Below are positions 18,159 through 27,589 of a DNA stretch of 64,000 bases, piece after piece (within the stretch, counting starts at the first letter, position 1; each line of letters begins with the position of its first letter). A program made the translations under genes and the position numbers. The DNA comes from Xanthomarina sp. F2636L (lineage in GTDB: Bacteria; Bacteroidota; Bacteroidia; Flavobacteriales; Flavobacteriaceae): positions 310,001 through 374,000 of the forward strand of contig NZ_JAPMLM010000069.1 in NCBI RefSeq assembly GCF_026410195.1, read 5' to 3'. The notes beneath the pieces were generated by a model, which saw nothing but the letters and a program-made list of their open reading frames with translations, did not search any database and was not told the DNA's origin.

Positions 18159-19479
18159 AAACATAATTACAACAGCCATACTATCGGTTTTTATAAGTAT
18201 ATCTGCCTTTTCGCAAGAAAAAAAATGGACGCTTGAGGAATGTGTAAATTATGCTTTAGAAAATAATATTACGGTTAAAAAAGGAAATAATACCATCCTT
18301 TCTAACGAGTATGATATAAAAGAAACGAAAGGAAATTTTTTGCCAACTGTTAGCGCAAATGCAAGTCAAAATTTAGGAATAGGAAATCAAGAACTTTTTG
18401 ATGGACAGTTTGTTGATAGAACAAGCCATAGTACTAACCTTGGTATAAGTGCCAGACAGACTGTTTTTAATGGGTTTAGGAACACCAACTTACATAAGCA
18501 AGCTCAAATTAATTATGAGTTGAACCAAATGGAGTTGGAGCGTATTAAAGACGATATTTCACTAAACGTGGTTAATGGGTATTTGAATGTTTTATTCAAC
18601 AAGGAAAATCTTGAAACAGCCCAAGCCCAACTAAGCTTTTCTCAAGCACAGTTAGAGCGTGTAACTAAATTAGTAGACGCAGGAGTACAACCAAGAGCAA
18701 ATATTTATGATGCAGTAGCAACCTCTAGTAGAGATGAGCAAAATTTAACTATAGCTGAAAATAATTTTGATTTATCCTTACTGTCTTTAGCACAATTGCT
18801 ACAGTTGCCATTTGAAGGTTTTCAAGTTGATTTTGAAGAAGTAGCTGACCCTTCTTCTGCTTTGTTGTATAAAGATGTAACTCCAATTTTAGAATATGCA
18901 TATCAAAACAGACCAGAAGTTAAAGTAGCAGAAAAGAACATAGAAAACTCTCAAATTAGTACTGAAATTGCTAAAAGTGGATTTTTGCCAGATGTGTCTT
19001 TAGGTTATAGTTTTGGATCAAATGTATTCTACTCAAATATTGCTAAAGATGAAGCAACTTTTTTTAATCAATTAAACGATCAAAAAGCTCATAGTTTTAA
19101 TTTGAATATTGCTATCCCAATATTTTCAGGTTATGACAATAAGACTAATGTTGCTAAAACTAAAATTCAACAAGAAAATAGTATTTTAGATTTAGAACAA
19201 ACTAAATTAAATTTAGAAAGTAACATTCAACGTGCATTTACAGATGCCAAAGCTGCTTATAAAACCTTTGAAGCTTCAAAAAAATCATTGGAAGCACAGC
19301 TATTAGCATTTCAAAATGCCCAAGAACGTTTTAATATGGGAGCCTTAAATACGTTCGATTTAGAACAAACAAGAATACAGTTAATAAATGCACAATCGGG
19401 TCTTACCAATGCGAAATACGACTTTGTATTTAAAACTAAAGTATTAGATTTCTACTTGGGTAAATCTTTAATAGATTAA
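18151..19479 (+). CDS. TolC-family outer-membrane efflux protein
   Basis: About 442 residues from ATG 18151 (ATG 18148 is adjacent). A signal peptide ends at ISAFSQ, followed by WTLEECVNYALENNITVKK, the typical TolC start. Two internal repeats of long coiled-coil helices (about 150-215 and 360-440) and Gln/Asn-rich content fit the trimeric channel tunnel. The longer possible start at 18082 lies inside the adaptor gene and would precede the signal peptide, so it is not used. It completes the ATPase-permease-permease-adaptor-channel operon; tsaB follows after only 5 nt. Confidence 0.94.
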   Translation: MNKNIITTAILSVFISISAFSQEKKWTLEECVNYALENNITVKKGNNTILSNEYDIKETKGNFLPTVSANASQNLGIGNQELFDGQFVDRTSHSTNLGISARQTVFNGFRNTNLHKQAQINYELNQMELERIKDDISLNVVNGYLNVLFNKENLETAQAQLSFSQAQLERVTKLVDAGVQPRANIYDAVATSSRDEQNLTIAENNFDLSLLSLAQLLQLPFEGFQVDFEEVADPSSALLYKDVTPILEYAYQNRPEVKVAEKNIENSQISTEIAKSGFLPDVSLGYSFGSNVFYSNIAKDEATFFNQLNDQKAHSFNLNIAIPIFSGYDNKTNVAKTKIQQENSILDLEQTKLNLESNIQRAFTDAKAAYKTFEASKKSLEAQLLAFQNAQERFNMGALNTFDLEQTRIQLINAQSGLTNAKYDFVFKTKVLDFYLGKSLID

Positions 19480-19484
19480 GTATA

Positions 19485-20159
19485 GTGAGCATTATATTAA
19501 ATATAGAAACATCAACAACCAATTGCTCAGTCTCTCTTTCTAAAAAAGGAGAGACTTTTGCACTTTTAGAAGATAATAGTAAAGACTATTCTCATGCAGA
19601 ACGTTTGCATGTGTATATAGAAAAACTTTTGGCCGAAAATAATTTAACACCAAACCAATTAGATGCTATAGCAGTAAGTAAAGGCCCTGGGTCTTATACA
19701 GGATTAAGAATAGGCGTTTCGGCAGCAAAAGGGCTTTGTTTTGCTTTAAACAAACCTCTTATATCTGTCTCTACTTTAGCAGCTTTAGCACATCAGGTTG
19801 ATATTAAAGAAGGAATTATAATTCCTATGTTAGATGCCAGAAGAATGGAAGTGTATTCGGCAGTTTTTGATGAAACATATAATGAAGTTCGATTAGTAGA
19901 AGCTCAAATTCTAGAAGCAGATTCTTTTGCTAATTATTTAGAAGAAGGTCCTGTTTATTTTATTGGAAATGGCGTTGAAAAATCTAAAACAATCATACAG
20001 CATCCAAATGCTCATTTTATTGATAGTAAACTACCATCAGCAAATGAGATGAGTGCCATAGCTTATTCTAAATACAAAAATAATAACTTCGAAGATGTGG
20101 CTTATTTTGAACCTTATTATTTGAAAGATTTTATAGCCTTAAAGCCAAAAAAAAGATAA
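19485..20159 (+). CDS. tsaB: tRNA threonylcarbamoyladenosine biosynthesis protein TsaB
   Basis: A 224-residue ASKHA-fold protein, the non-catalytic partner of TsaD in making t6A37 of ANN-decoding tRNAs. The start IILNIETSTTNCSVSLS and the segment AVSKGPGSYTGLRIGVSAAKGLCFAL are diagnostic. GTG is the start codon. It is read as the last gene of the export operon, though functionally unrelated, which is a common housekeeping hitchhiking arrangement. Confidence 0.95.
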   Translation: MSIILNIETSTTNCSVSLSKKGETFALLEDNSKDYSHAERLHVYIEKLLAENNLTPNQLDAIAVSKGPGSYTGLRIGVSAAKGLCFALNKPLISVSTLAALAHQVDIKEGIIIPMLDARRMEVYSAVFDETYNEVRLVEAQILEADSFANYLEEGPVYFIGNGVEKSKTIIQHPNAHFIDSKLPSANEMSAIAYSKYKNNNFEDVAYFEPYYLKDFIALKPKKR

Positions 20160-20163
20160 TAAA

Positions 20164-20197
20164 AAAACCTGTCTGGTTTTAAATACAGACAGGTTTG
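20164..20197 (-). terminator. Terminator between convergent tsaB and mscS
   Basis: An 11-bp stem (20165-20175 with 20186-20196, core CCTGTCTG). The A-run at 20161-20167 gives a U-run on the minus strand, so it best serves mscS, but it may act both ways. A second palindrome of 9-bp arms at 20221-20240 lies between it and the mscS stop. Confidence 0.8.
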
Positions 20198-20245
20198 TAA
20201 TTAATTTATTAAGCTTAAAGTTCTCTTTTTTAAAAGAGAAAATTT

Positions 20246-21058
20246 TTAGCCTTGCTTTTGTATTTCAACTTGGTGTGGATAAGGTATGTCTATACCGGCA
20301 GCATCAAGAGCTTCCTTAGTGCGTTCTATAGTATCAAAGTTTACATCCCAATAATCCTCTTTCTTTACCCAAACTCGAGTAAAGAAGTTGATAGAACTAT
20401 CTCCTAACTCCGAAACATTTATTGCTGGTGCCGGATCTTTTAAAATAGCGGGATTAGATTCAATAACACTCATTATAACTTCTTTAGTTTTTTTGATATC
20501 TGAGTCGTATCCTACTCCAAAATTAAAGTTTACACGCCTTGTGTCTTCCGTGCTATAATTAGTTATATTACCATTAGAAAGACTTCCATTAGGAATTATC
20601 ACTTCTTTATTGTCTGGAGTTGTTAACTTTGTAGTAAAAATTTCGATTTCTTTTACTGTACCAGATTCACCTTGAGCTTCAATGAAGTCTCCAATTTTTA
20701 TTGGTTTAAAAATCATAATTAATACACCTCCTGCAAAATTAGCTAAAGAACCTTGGAGTGCCATTCCAACAGCTAAACCAGCAGCAGCTAGAATAGCAGC
20801 AAAAGAAGTTGTTTCAATTCCTACTTGAGATAATATACTTAAAACTAAAAGAATTTTTAGAACCCATCCTAAAAGATTTAACAAGAATTTTTGAAGGCTT
20901 TCTTCTAGATCCCTTTTGTTCATAATCGCTTTTGAAGCGTTTAATAACTTTTTAATAATCCAAGAACCTATAATCCATATCAGAACAGCTCCCAAAAGTT
21001 TTAAGCCATATACTGTTATAAGTTCAATTCCTCGTTCAGTCCATTTTTCTAAGTCCAT
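20246..21058 (-). CDS. Small-conductance mechanosensitive channel (MscS family)
   Basis: A 270-residue MscS-family channel that opens under membrane tension to release solutes on osmotic downshock. Three helices (about 17-38, 60-82, 85-108), the third being the Gly/Ala-rich pore helix AAAGLAVGMALQGSLANFAGG, then the beta domain GDFIEAQGESGTVKEIEIFTTKLTT with PNGSLSNGNITNYS, which is the MscS signature. Size is close to E. coli MscS (286). A CAAAGTTA box (minus-strand -7 TAACTTTG) at 21081-21088 could be its promoter. Confidence 0.95.
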   Translation of the reverse strand: MDLEKWTERGIELITVYGLKLLGAVLIWIIGSWIIKKLLNASKAIMNKRDLEESLQKFLLNLLGWVLKILLVLSILSQVGIETTSFAAILAAAGLAVGMALQGSLANFAGGVLIMIFKPIKIGDFIEAQGESGTVKEIEIFTTKLTTPDNKEVIIPNGSLSNGNITNYSTEDTRRVNFNFGVGYDSDIKKTKEVIMSVIESNPAILKDPAPAINVSELGDSSINFFTRVWVKKEDYWDVNFDTIERTKEALDAAGIDIPYPHQVEIQKQG

Positions 21059-21145
21059 ATTTATATTTTAAGTTAGATTGCAAAGTTAAAAAAAATACTT
21101 TGAAATCTGATTTTCAATAGCAAACAGATGCATTCTAAGTCAAAT

Positions 21146-21499
21146 TTAGATAATAATGGATATAATTGCTGAAATAGCAGGAATTGATTGAAAATAAAAT
21201 AGGCTTATTTTTTTTGTTGAAATGGCTCCGAAAATCCCTGCAATTGTAATGCAAATTAAAAAGAATAAAAGGGTTTTAAGATCGTTGTTAACTAGTGTGA
21301 AAATTAGTCCAGCTGCTAAAAACCCGTTATACAACCCTTGATTAGCTGCTAAAACCTTTGTGTCTTCAGCATATGTTTTAGATTTTAATCCAAACGTTTT
21401 TATCCCTTTTGGCTTTGTCCATAAGAACATTTCTAAAATCAAAAAGTAGAGATGTTCTATGGCGACTAAGCAAATTAAAAAAATGGATATAAGGCTCAT
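21146..21499 (-). CDS. DUF1304 family membrane protein
   Basis: A 117-residue protein with four hydrophobic helices. The beginning LICLVAIEHLYFLILEMFLWTKPKGIKTFGL and the following LAANQGLYNGFLAAGL are the DUF1304 hallmarks. Function unknown; members are common single-gene inner-membrane proteins. It starts 1 nt after the stop of the thioredoxin-like gene upstream on the same strand, so the two are co-transcribed. Confidence 0.88.
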   Translation of the reverse strand: MSLISIFLICLVAIEHLYFLILEMFLWTKPKGIKTFGLKSKTYAEDTKVLAANQGLYNGFLAAGLIFTLVNNDLKTLLFFLICITIAGIFGAISTKKISLFYFQSIPAISAIISIII

Positions 21500-21500
21500 A

Positions 21501-23606
21501 TTATTTGCTTTTTAATTGTTCTATTGCTTTTTTACTGTCTTTAACAGGAAGTTTGCAAGCATGATTTACACAAACATAAATAAGAGTTTCATTTTCTAAA
21601 AATCTATTTTTCAATAAAGGTAAATTACTTTCCTCTGTACTACCTGCAAGTATTTTATTTGGTAAATAGACTTGGTTTAATTCTTCAATTTTATTTTTTG
21701 CTTCTGTTCCACTAACAGCAACTTCGTAAAAAGGGTGTGTATAATTCATCATTAAATCTAAATAATTAGAATAATTAGAACCGTATTCTTGTATTTCGGG
21801 TTTTATATTATTCAACATCTTGGTAGCTGTTTCATAATAGTATGAATTGTCAAAATATCTAGATAGTTTAAATAGATTTTTTGACATAATTGAGTTGCTT
21901 GCAGGAATTACATTATCTCGATACTCAATAGTTCTTGAGACTAATAAAGGGTCTTCATTGGAGGTGAAATAAAACATGCTATTGGTTTCTTCATAAAAAT
22001 AATCAAAAACATAATTAGTTAAGTCTCTTGCAGTAAGTAACCATTTATCGTTCAAAGTGTTTTCGTAAAGAACAATGTAGGCTTCGATAGTTGCAGCATA
22101 ATCTTCTAGATATCCATTAATGGTGCTTTTATTATTTTTATAATTATGGTTTAAACCTCCATCTTCACGTAATTGATTGTTTAATATGAACTGAGCATTT
22201 TTTTCGGCAGATTTTAAAAATGACTTTTCTCCAAATACACGATAGGCATCCACATAGCCTTTTATCATTAAGGCATTCCAAGAGGTTAAGGTTTTGTCGT
22301 CTAATCTTGGTCTGGACCTTTTTTCACGAGTTCTTATAAGAAGATCTTTCCATTTTCTTTTCTTTTCATTTAAAATCTCAATGCTAATGTTATGTGTATT
22401 AATAATTTGTTCGTCTGTCTCTTTTCTAATTAAAACATAGTGATTGTTTTCCCAAAAGCCATAATCGCTAATGTTGTAATAATCTGAAAATACCTTAAAA
22501 TCTGAAGCTAGTAAGGATTGAAGTTCTTCTTTGTTCCAAACATAAAAAGCGCCTTCTTCTAAATGACCTTCAGGGGTATTGCTATCTGCATCAAGGGAAG
22601 AATAAAAAGCCCCATTTTCAGCAGTTAATTCACGTTCTACAAATTTTAAAGTTTCATAAACCACATCTTTATAAAGCTTGTTTTTAGTAATTAAGTAGGC
22701 ATCTGAATATAAACTTACCAATTGCGCATTGTCATAAAGCATTTTTTCAAAATGAGGGATATGCCAATTCACATCTGTCGAATACCTAGAAAAGCCACCT
22801 CCAACTTGATCGTAAAGACCACCGTATGCCATTTGGGTGAGCGTTAGATTTACAAATTTTAGTATTTCTGGATGTTTGTTTTGATAGCCATAACGCAATA
22901 AAAAATGATAGTTATTAGGCATCATAAATTTTGGAGCACGTTTTAAACCTCCAAACTGATGATCGAAATATTGAGACCAGTTTTTTACAGTATTATTAAT
23001 AAACTCAGTAGAAAACTCTGCTTCATCTTTATTTAAAGTAACCACATCCATAGCTTTAATGCCTTGTTCTAGTTTATCGGCATATTCGTAAAGCTTTTCA
23101 GGGTTTTTTCTGTATAAATCGGAGATTTGTTCTAAAGCACTCAGCCATTGCTCTTTTCTAAAGTAAGTACCTCCCCAAACTGGCCTGCCATCTGGAAGTG
23201 CCACCACATTCATGGGCCACCCACCATTTCCCGTCATAAGTTGTACGGCATTCATATATACTTGGTCAATGTCTGGACGTTCTTCTCTATCAACTTTAAT
23301 ATTTACAAATTTTGAGTTCATTAACTCGGCCACTATAGTATCTTCAAAACTCTCATGTTCCATAACATGGCACCAATGGCAAGCTGCATATCCCACACTA
23401 ATTAATAATAATTTATTTTCTTTTTTTGCTTGTGCAAGAGCAGTTTCATTCCATGGGTTCCAATCTACGGGATTATATGCATGTTGTAGTAAATATGGGC
23501 TGGTTTCGTTAATTAAATTGTTTGTATATGCTTGATTCATGGGTTTTTTCTTTTGTCCTTGGCAACTTATTAAAATGCAGAATATTAACAACTGAACATA
23601 TTTCAT
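21501..23606 (-). CDS. DUF255 thioredoxin-domain lipoprotein (YyaL/spermatogenesis-associated 20 family)
   Basis: A 701-residue protein. Residues 1-15 are a lipoprotein signal with lipobox ILIS-Cys15. Next comes the DUF255 thioredoxin-like domain starting [14 protein letters not shown], with redox pair Cys76-His-Trp-Cys79 ([12 protein letters not shown]), then a long alpha/alpha-toroid region resembling N-acylglucosamine epimerases ([25 protein letters not shown]). The family is wide but the reaction is unknown. A lipoprotein version implies a periplasmic or surface location, unlike the cytosolic family average. Two C-terminal cysteines ([15 protein letters not shown]) match a typical terminal motif. 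Confidence 0.9.
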   Translation of the reverse strand: MKYVQLLIFCILISCQGQKKKPMNQAYTNNLINETSPYLLQHAYNPVDWNPWNETALAQAKKENKLLLISVGYAACHWCHVMEHESFEDTIVAELMNSKFVNIKVDREERPDIDQVYMNAVQLMTGNGGWPMNVVALPDGRPVWGGTYFRKEQWLSALEQISDLYRKNPEKLYEYADKLEQGIKAMDVVTLNKDEAEFSTEFINNTVKNWSQYFDHQFGGLKRAPKFMMPNNYHFLLRYGYQNKHPEILKFVNLTLTQMAYGGLYDQVGGGFSRYSTDVNWHIPHFEKMLYDNAQLVSLYSDAYLITKNKLYKDVVYETLKFVERELTAENGAFYSSLDADSNTPEGHLEEGAFYVWNKEELQSLLASDFKVFSDYYNISDYGFWENNHYVLIRKETDEQIINTHNISIEILNEKKRKWKDLLIRTREKRSRPRLDDKTLTSWNALMIKGYVDAYRVFGEKSFLKSAEKNAQFILNNQLREDGGLNHNYKNNKSTINGYLEDYAATIEAYIVLYENTLNDKWLLTARDLTNYVFDYFYEETNSMFYFTSNEDPLLVSRTIEYRDNVIPASNSIMSKNLFKLSRYFDNSYYYETATKMLNNIKPEIQEYGSNYSNYLDLMMNYTHPFYEVAVSGTEAKNKIEELNQVYLPNKILAGSTEESNLPLLKNRFLENETLIYVCVNHACKLPVKDSKKAIEQLKSK

Positions 23607-23632
23607 ATATCAAAGTTAAGGATTTAAAGACA

Positions 23633-23662
23633 CAAAAAAAGCGTTCTCTGGAGAACGCTTTT
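23633..23662 (-). terminator. Rho-independent terminator after the dodecin gene
   Basis: Stem AGCGTTCTC/GAGAACGCT around a 2-nt apex (23640-23657), flanked by A-run (23634-23640) and T-run (to 23664); symmetrical, so it can work in either direction. It lies between dodecin and the DUF255 gene. Confidence 0.88.
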
Positions 23663-23684
23663 TTTTAAGATATATGAAGTAAGA

Positions 23685-23885
23685 TTATTTTACTTCGAAA
23701 GTGAGTTTTACATTCACTCTAAATTCTGTTACATTATCACCATTTACAATGGCGCTTTGTTCATTAATATATACAGATTTAATATTCTTTACAGTTTTTG
23801 AAGCTTCTTTTACTGCTTTTTTAGTAGCATCTTCCCAACTTTCTTTAGAATTAGATAAAACTTCGATAACTTTTAATACTGCCAT
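23685..23885 (-). CDS. Dodecin family flavin-binding protein
   Basis: A 66-residue protein matching dodecins, which form dodecameric flavin-storage shells. The pattern MAVLKVIEVLSNSKESWEDATKKAV with SWEDA and the later NVTEFRVNVKLTFEVK are typical. The usual Trp involved in flavin stacking is present in SWEDA. Stands alone, with its own terminator. Confidence 0.92.
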   Translation of the reverse strand: MAVLKVIEVLSNSKESWEDATKKAVKEASKTVKNIKSVYINEQSAIVNGDNVTEFRVNVKLTFEVK

Positions 23886-23937
23886 AATTTTAATTTTTTT
23901 AAGTGAAACTTTAATGAGTCTTAAAGTTAATAAAAAA

Positions 23938-24840
23938 TTATCCGTTTATAGCAACTACACTGTTAACTTTCCCTTGTAGCATTTCTTTTAAAATATTTTC
24001 AATTCCGCTTTTTAAAGTGTATGTGGACGATGGGCACCCACTACAAGCACCTTGTAAAACAACTTCTACAACTTTAGTTTCGGGATTGTATGAAGTAAAT
24101 TGAATGTTTCCACCATCGCTTGCAACTGCTGGTTTTACGTATTCTTCAAGAATATTTATAATTTGTTTAGAGATGTCATCCAAATCCTTAGAACTCTCAT
24201 CTAATTGCTCTGTAGTTTTTTTTGATGTTTTTGAAGCATTAGCAACTATTATCTCTTTGCCTTGCTCAATATAACTTCTAATAAATTCGCGTAACTCCAT
24301 GGTAATATCGTTCCAATCGGCCATATCATATTTAGTTATGGAAACGAAATTATCGTCAAGAAAGACGTTTTTTACAAATGGGAAATGAAATAATTCGGAG
24401 GCTAATGGAGACATTTTTGCTTCGTCTATTGAAGTAAACTCAAAAGAAGTTGCTACTAATTTTTTATTAGCAACAAACTTCATGGCTGTTGGATTTGGTG
24501 TTACTTCAGCATAAACAGTAATTGGAACTTTTTTTGTAGCAGCTGTTTCTTCTACAATAACACCACCTTCATTTAAGTAGGTTCCTATTTGTTCAGCAAC
24601 TTCTTCCTGTACATCTTTCCATTCTACAATGTTATATCTTTCAATAGCTATAAAATTACCAGAGATATATACTTTTTTTACAAAAGGCAAATAGAATAGT
24701 TGTTGTGCTAAAGGTGAGTTTTTTGCCTCGTCTATATTGTTGAATTCGAAGCTTTTATGTTGGGTGATAAACTGATTTATTTCGAATTTTATAATGCTAT
24801 TATTGGTAGTTTCTTTAATTGAAACCTCAAAAGTATTCAT
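23938..24840 (-). CDS. Nfu-type iron-sulfur scaffold protein with two Nfu N-domains
   Basis: A 300-residue protein with two N-terminal Nfu-like domains (about 1-95 and 105-200; both contain the strand-loop pattern with SPLAQQLFYLPFVKKVYISGNFIAI versus SPLASELFHFPFVKNVFLDDNFVSI) and a C-terminal NifU-like domain (about 220-300) with Cys266 and Cys269 in GACSGCPSS, the Fe-S binding pair. It likely transfers [4Fe-4S] clusters to apoproteins. The doubled N-domain is usual for Bacteroidota as I remember it. A minus-strand -7-like box (CAAAAATA) is at 24858-24865. Confidence 0.92.
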   Translation of the reverse strand: MNTFEVSIKETTNNSIIKFEINQFITQHKSFEFNNIDEAKNSPLAQQLFYLPFVKKVYISGNFIAIERYNIVEWKDVQEEVAEQIGTYLNEGGVIVEETAATKKVPITVYAEVTPNPTAMKFVANKKLVATSFEFTSIDEAKMSPLASELFHFPFVKNVFLDDNFVSITKYDMADWNDITMELREFIRSYIEQGKEIIVANASKTSKKTTEQLDESSKDLDDISKQIINILEEYVKPAVASDGGNIQFTSYNPETKVVEVVLQGACSGCPSSTYTLKSGIENILKEMLQGKVNSVVAING

Positions 24841-24993
24841 AAGATTAAAATTTTTGACAAAAATACTAAAAGATAACTTCAGATATCCATATATTTGACT
24901 TTTTCGCTTTAAGTCGCGTATATTTTTATCTTAAATTCTCCAAATATTGTAAACCTTTATCTTTATTGTGAGACTGATAAAAAGTAATTTTTA

Positions 24994-25001
24994 TATATTT
25001 G
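24994..25001 (+). promoter_or_regulatory. Possible -7 element for the PorP/SprF-like gene
   Basis: TATATTTG fits the -7 consensus 90 nt before the ATG. No -33 TTTG at the right distance. The rest of the 251-nt divergent region 24841-25091 shows no other clear signal. Confidence 0.4.
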
Positions 25002-25091
25002 GTTTCTGTTTATAATTTTTTTGTTAGAATTTAGTTTTATTAATAGCAACTTAAAACAATCAATTAAACAGAGTCCCTGAAAACTAAAATT

Positions 25092-26102
25092 ATGATATTG
25101 AAAAGGTTTTATATGTTAGCTTTTGTGTTTTTAATAATGCAAGTGGCTAAATCTCAAGAGGGTATGCCTGTATACTCAGATTATTTAACCGATAATTACT
25201 ACTTAATACACCCTTCGATGGCTGGTGCAGCCAATTGTGCTAAAGTTAGAGTAACTGGTCGCCAACAATGGTTTGGAGATGAAGACGCACCTAGTCTTTT
25301 AACCATGAGTATTAATGGTAGAATAGGAGAGTCTAATTCTGGAATTGGAGCTATTCTTTATTCTGATAAAAATGGGTATCATTCGCAAACTGGGGTTTAT
25401 TTAACCTATGCGCATCATATTATGTTTTCTAGAAGTGAAGTAGATTTAAACATGCTTTCTTTTGGTTTAAGTGTTGGTGCTTTACAATATAAATTGGACG
25501 AAACTGCATTTCAAAATGAGCCTTTCGATCCTATTATTGCAGGTATTGATCAAAGCGCTACTAATTTTAATATAGATTTCGGATTTTCATATTTCCTATA
25601 TAATTTTTATGCACATGCTACGGTTAAGAATATGCTTAGAAATGAAGGAGTAAATTCTAATGAAAACGGACTTTTTGCTTACGATAATCCAAGACAATTT
25701 ATTTTAAGTGCAGGAAACGTTTTTCAAAAATATGGCAGCGAATGGAGTTTTGAGCCTTCTTTAATGTTTATGTATAAAGACGGAACAAAAGAGTCTTCAA
25801 TAGATGTAAATGCAAAAGCTTATAAAGACTTTGAGTTTGGTAAACTTTGGGGAGGACTTTCTTATAGAAGAAGTTTGGATGGAGCTGAATATCAAGATGG
25901 AACTGAAATTGCAAGTCAGAAATTACAATATATCACACCTATTTTAGGAATAGATTACGAACAATTTATGTTTGCTTATACGTATTCATATCAGGCAAAC
26001 TCAGTAGTTTATAATAATGGTGGTTTTCATCAAATAACATTAGGATATAAATTTGGTTGTAAAAAAGAACGTTACCACTGTAATTGTCCTGCAGTTAACT
26101 AA
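25092..26102 (+). CDS. PorP/SprF-family type IX secretion membrane protein
   Basis: A 336-residue outer-membrane barrel. Signal peptide about 1-21 (ending VAKSQ), then EGMPVYSDYLTDNYYLIHPSMAGAANCAKVRVTGRQQWFG, which is the PorP/SprF family start; the end is NGGFHQITLGYKFGCK followed by a short Cys-containing tail. In Flavobacterium, SprF partners with the giant adhesin SprB for surface attachment, and paralogues usually sit beside their partner gene. No large partner adhesin is next to this one, so its client is unknown. A terminator follows. Confidence 0.93.
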   Translation: MILKRFYMLAFVFLIMQVAKSQEGMPVYSDYLTDNYYLIHPSMAGAANCAKVRVTGRQQWFGDEDAPSLLTMSINGRIGESNSGIGAILYSDKNGYHSQTGVYLTYAHHIMFSRSEVDLNMLSFGLSVGALQYKLDETAFQNEPFDPIIAGIDQSATNFNIDFGFSYFLYNFYAHATVKNMLRNEGVNSNENGLFAYDNPRQFILSAGNVFQKYGSEWSFEPSLMFMYKDGTKESSIDVNAKAYKDFEFGKLWGGLSYRRSLDGAEYQDGTEIASQKLQYITPILGIDYEQFMFAYTYSYQANSVVYNNGGFHQITLGYKFGCKKERYHCNCPAVN

Positions 26103-26109
26103 AACATAT

Positions 26110-26137
26110 AGCCTTGAATTTTTCAAGGCTTTTTTTT
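26110..26137 (+). terminator. Rho-independent terminator after the PorP/SprF-like gene
   Basis: A 9-bp stem AGCCTTGAA (26110-26118) with TTCAAGGCT (26122-26130) and a T-run 26131-26137. Confidence 0.9.
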
Positions 26138-26220
26138 AATAATATCTTCTTGAAATTTCAGAAATATATAAAGACCACTTTTTTATCTTGTAATATCTTA
26201 ATATGTAACACTAAATAGTT

Positions 26221-26739
26221 ATGCCAATAGTAAAATCTGTAAACGGAAATAAACCTCAAATTCCAAATTCTTGCTATATAGCAGAGAATGCTACTATAGT
26301 TGGTAATGTAACCATGGGAGAGGAATGTAGTGTGTGGTTTAATGCTGTTATTAGAGGAGATGTTCACTATATTAAATTAGGAAATAAAGTAAACGTACAG
26401 GATGGAGCAGTGATTCATGCTACATACCAGAAGCACCCTTCAAATATTGGAAACAATGTATCTATTGGTCATAATGCTATTGTACATGGGTGTACATTGC
26501 ATGATAATGTGTTAATTGGCATGGGAAGTATTGTCATGGACAATTGTGTAATAGAAAGTAATAGTATTATTGCTGCAGGAGCAGTTGTTACTCAGAACAC
26601 TAGAGTTGAAGCAGGAAGTATATATGCAGGAGTTCCAGCCAAAAAAGTGAAGGATGTAAGTCCTGAATTGCTGTCAGGAGAAATACATAGAATTGCCGAA
26701 AACTATGTGAAGTATTCCAGTTGGTTTAAAGAAGATTAA
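26221..26739 (+). CDS. Gamma carbonic anhydrase family protein
   Basis: A 172-residue left-handed beta-helix protein of hexapeptide repeats ([LIV]-G-x-x-x-x). Three metal-ligand histidines occur at the positions expected for gamma carbonic anhydrases: His66 (VIHATYQ), His84 (SIGHNAI) and His89 (IVHGC), with the 5-residue step between the last two. The family (YrdA/PaaY/CaiE) is usually a trimer; activity of many members is weak or untested. It is convergent with murI, with a gap of only 6 nt and no visible terminator. Confidence 0.93.
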   Translation: MPIVKSVNGNKPQIPNSCYIAENATIVGNVTMGEECSVWFNAVIRGDVHYIKLGNKVNVQDGAVIHATYQKHPSNIGNNVSIGHNAIVHGCTLHDNVLIGMGSIVMDNCVIESNSIIAAGAVVTQNTRVEAGSIYAGVPAKKVKDVSPELLSGEIHRIAENYVKYSSWFKED

Positions 26740-26745
26740 CCATAT

Positions 26746-27525
26746 TTAAAAATCTAAATAATCTATTTGATATGTTTCTTCTAAAAGTGAAGATAATACA
26801 TAGGTTTCTCTGTTAGAATAAAACATTAATTCAGGCTTGTTGTGAGAAGTATTTAAAAGTAAATGTTGTTCTAAAACAGCTTTGGTTTGTAAAGCAACCG
26901 CTTTTCCTGAATCGATAATTTTAATATGCTCTGGCAATAATTCTAGAAGTTGAGGAATAAGATAGGGATAGTGAGTGCAACCTAAAACAAGATAATCTAT
27001 GTTAGCTTCTATCATAGGTTTTAAATAGATTTTTAAAAGTGCTTTTATTTCTTCCGAGTTTAACTTGCCACTTTCGATGAGCTGCACAAGGCCTTCTCCA
27101 ACCTGTTCTACAACTTTTATTTTATTAGCAAACAAATCTGTAGCCCTATGGAATAACTCGCTGGAAAGTGTTCCTTTTGTGGCCAAAATTCCAATAACAT
27201 TGGTTTTAGTTTGTAAAGCAGCCGGTTTAATAGCTGGCTCAATCCCTATAATTGGAATATTATAAGTTTCTCTTAAAACTTTAATTGCATTTGTTGTAGC
27301 CGTATTACAAGCAACAACTATAAGCTTACAGTTTTTACTTATAAGAAAATCGATATTTTTTTTACTAAGAGATACTATTTCTTCCTTGGTTTTTTCACCA
27401 TAAGGAGCATTTTTACTATCAGCAAGATATATGGTGTTTTCAAGAGGTAACAACAGGTTGAGCTCCTTCCAAATAGAAGTGCCGCCAACACCAGAATCGA
27501 ATATGCCAATAGGTTGTTTGCTCAT
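26746..27525 (-). CDS. murI: Glutamate racemase
   Basis: A 259-residue cofactor-independent racemase that makes D-glutamate for peptidoglycan. Asp10-Ser11 in IGIFDSGVGG, the first catalytic cysteine in VVACNTATTNA and the second in LVLGCTHYPYL are all present. A longer reading to 27549 would start inside the terminator hairpin of the gene upstream and add a hydrophobic stub, so ATG 27525 is chosen. It lies last in the minus-strand envelope cluster, but behind a terminator. Confidence 0.96.
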   Translation of the reverse strand: MSKQPIGIFDSGVGGTSIWKELNLLLPLENTIYLADSKNAPYGEKTKEEIVSLSKKNIDFLISKNCKLIVVACNTATTNAIKVLRETYNIPIIGIEPAIKPAALQTKTNVIGILATKGTLSSELFHRATDLFANKIKVVEQVGEGLVQLIESGKLNSEEIKALLKIYLKPMIEANIDYLVLGCTHYPYLIPQLLELLPEHIKIIDSGKAVALQTKAVLEQHLLLNTSHNKPELMFYSNRETYVLSSLLEETYQIDYLDF

Positions 27526-27537
27526 AAAATCAAAAAT

Positions 27538-27567
27538 AAAAAAAGCCACTTGATTTAAGTGGCTTTT
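27538..27567 (-). terminator. Rho-independent terminator between ompH and murI
   Basis: Stem AAGCCACTT with AAGTGGCTT (27542-27565 region) and a run of U on the minus-strand transcript (A-run at 27536-27543 on plus). Confidence 0.85.
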
Positions 27568-27589
27568 AATATTACTTTTTAAAAATAAA

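Noticed and set aside
20221-20240. AT-rich palindrome taken as a second terminator for tsaB
   Set aside because: It is perfect but has little GC and only a short T-run; the hairpin at 20164 explains termination better. Left as a note only.
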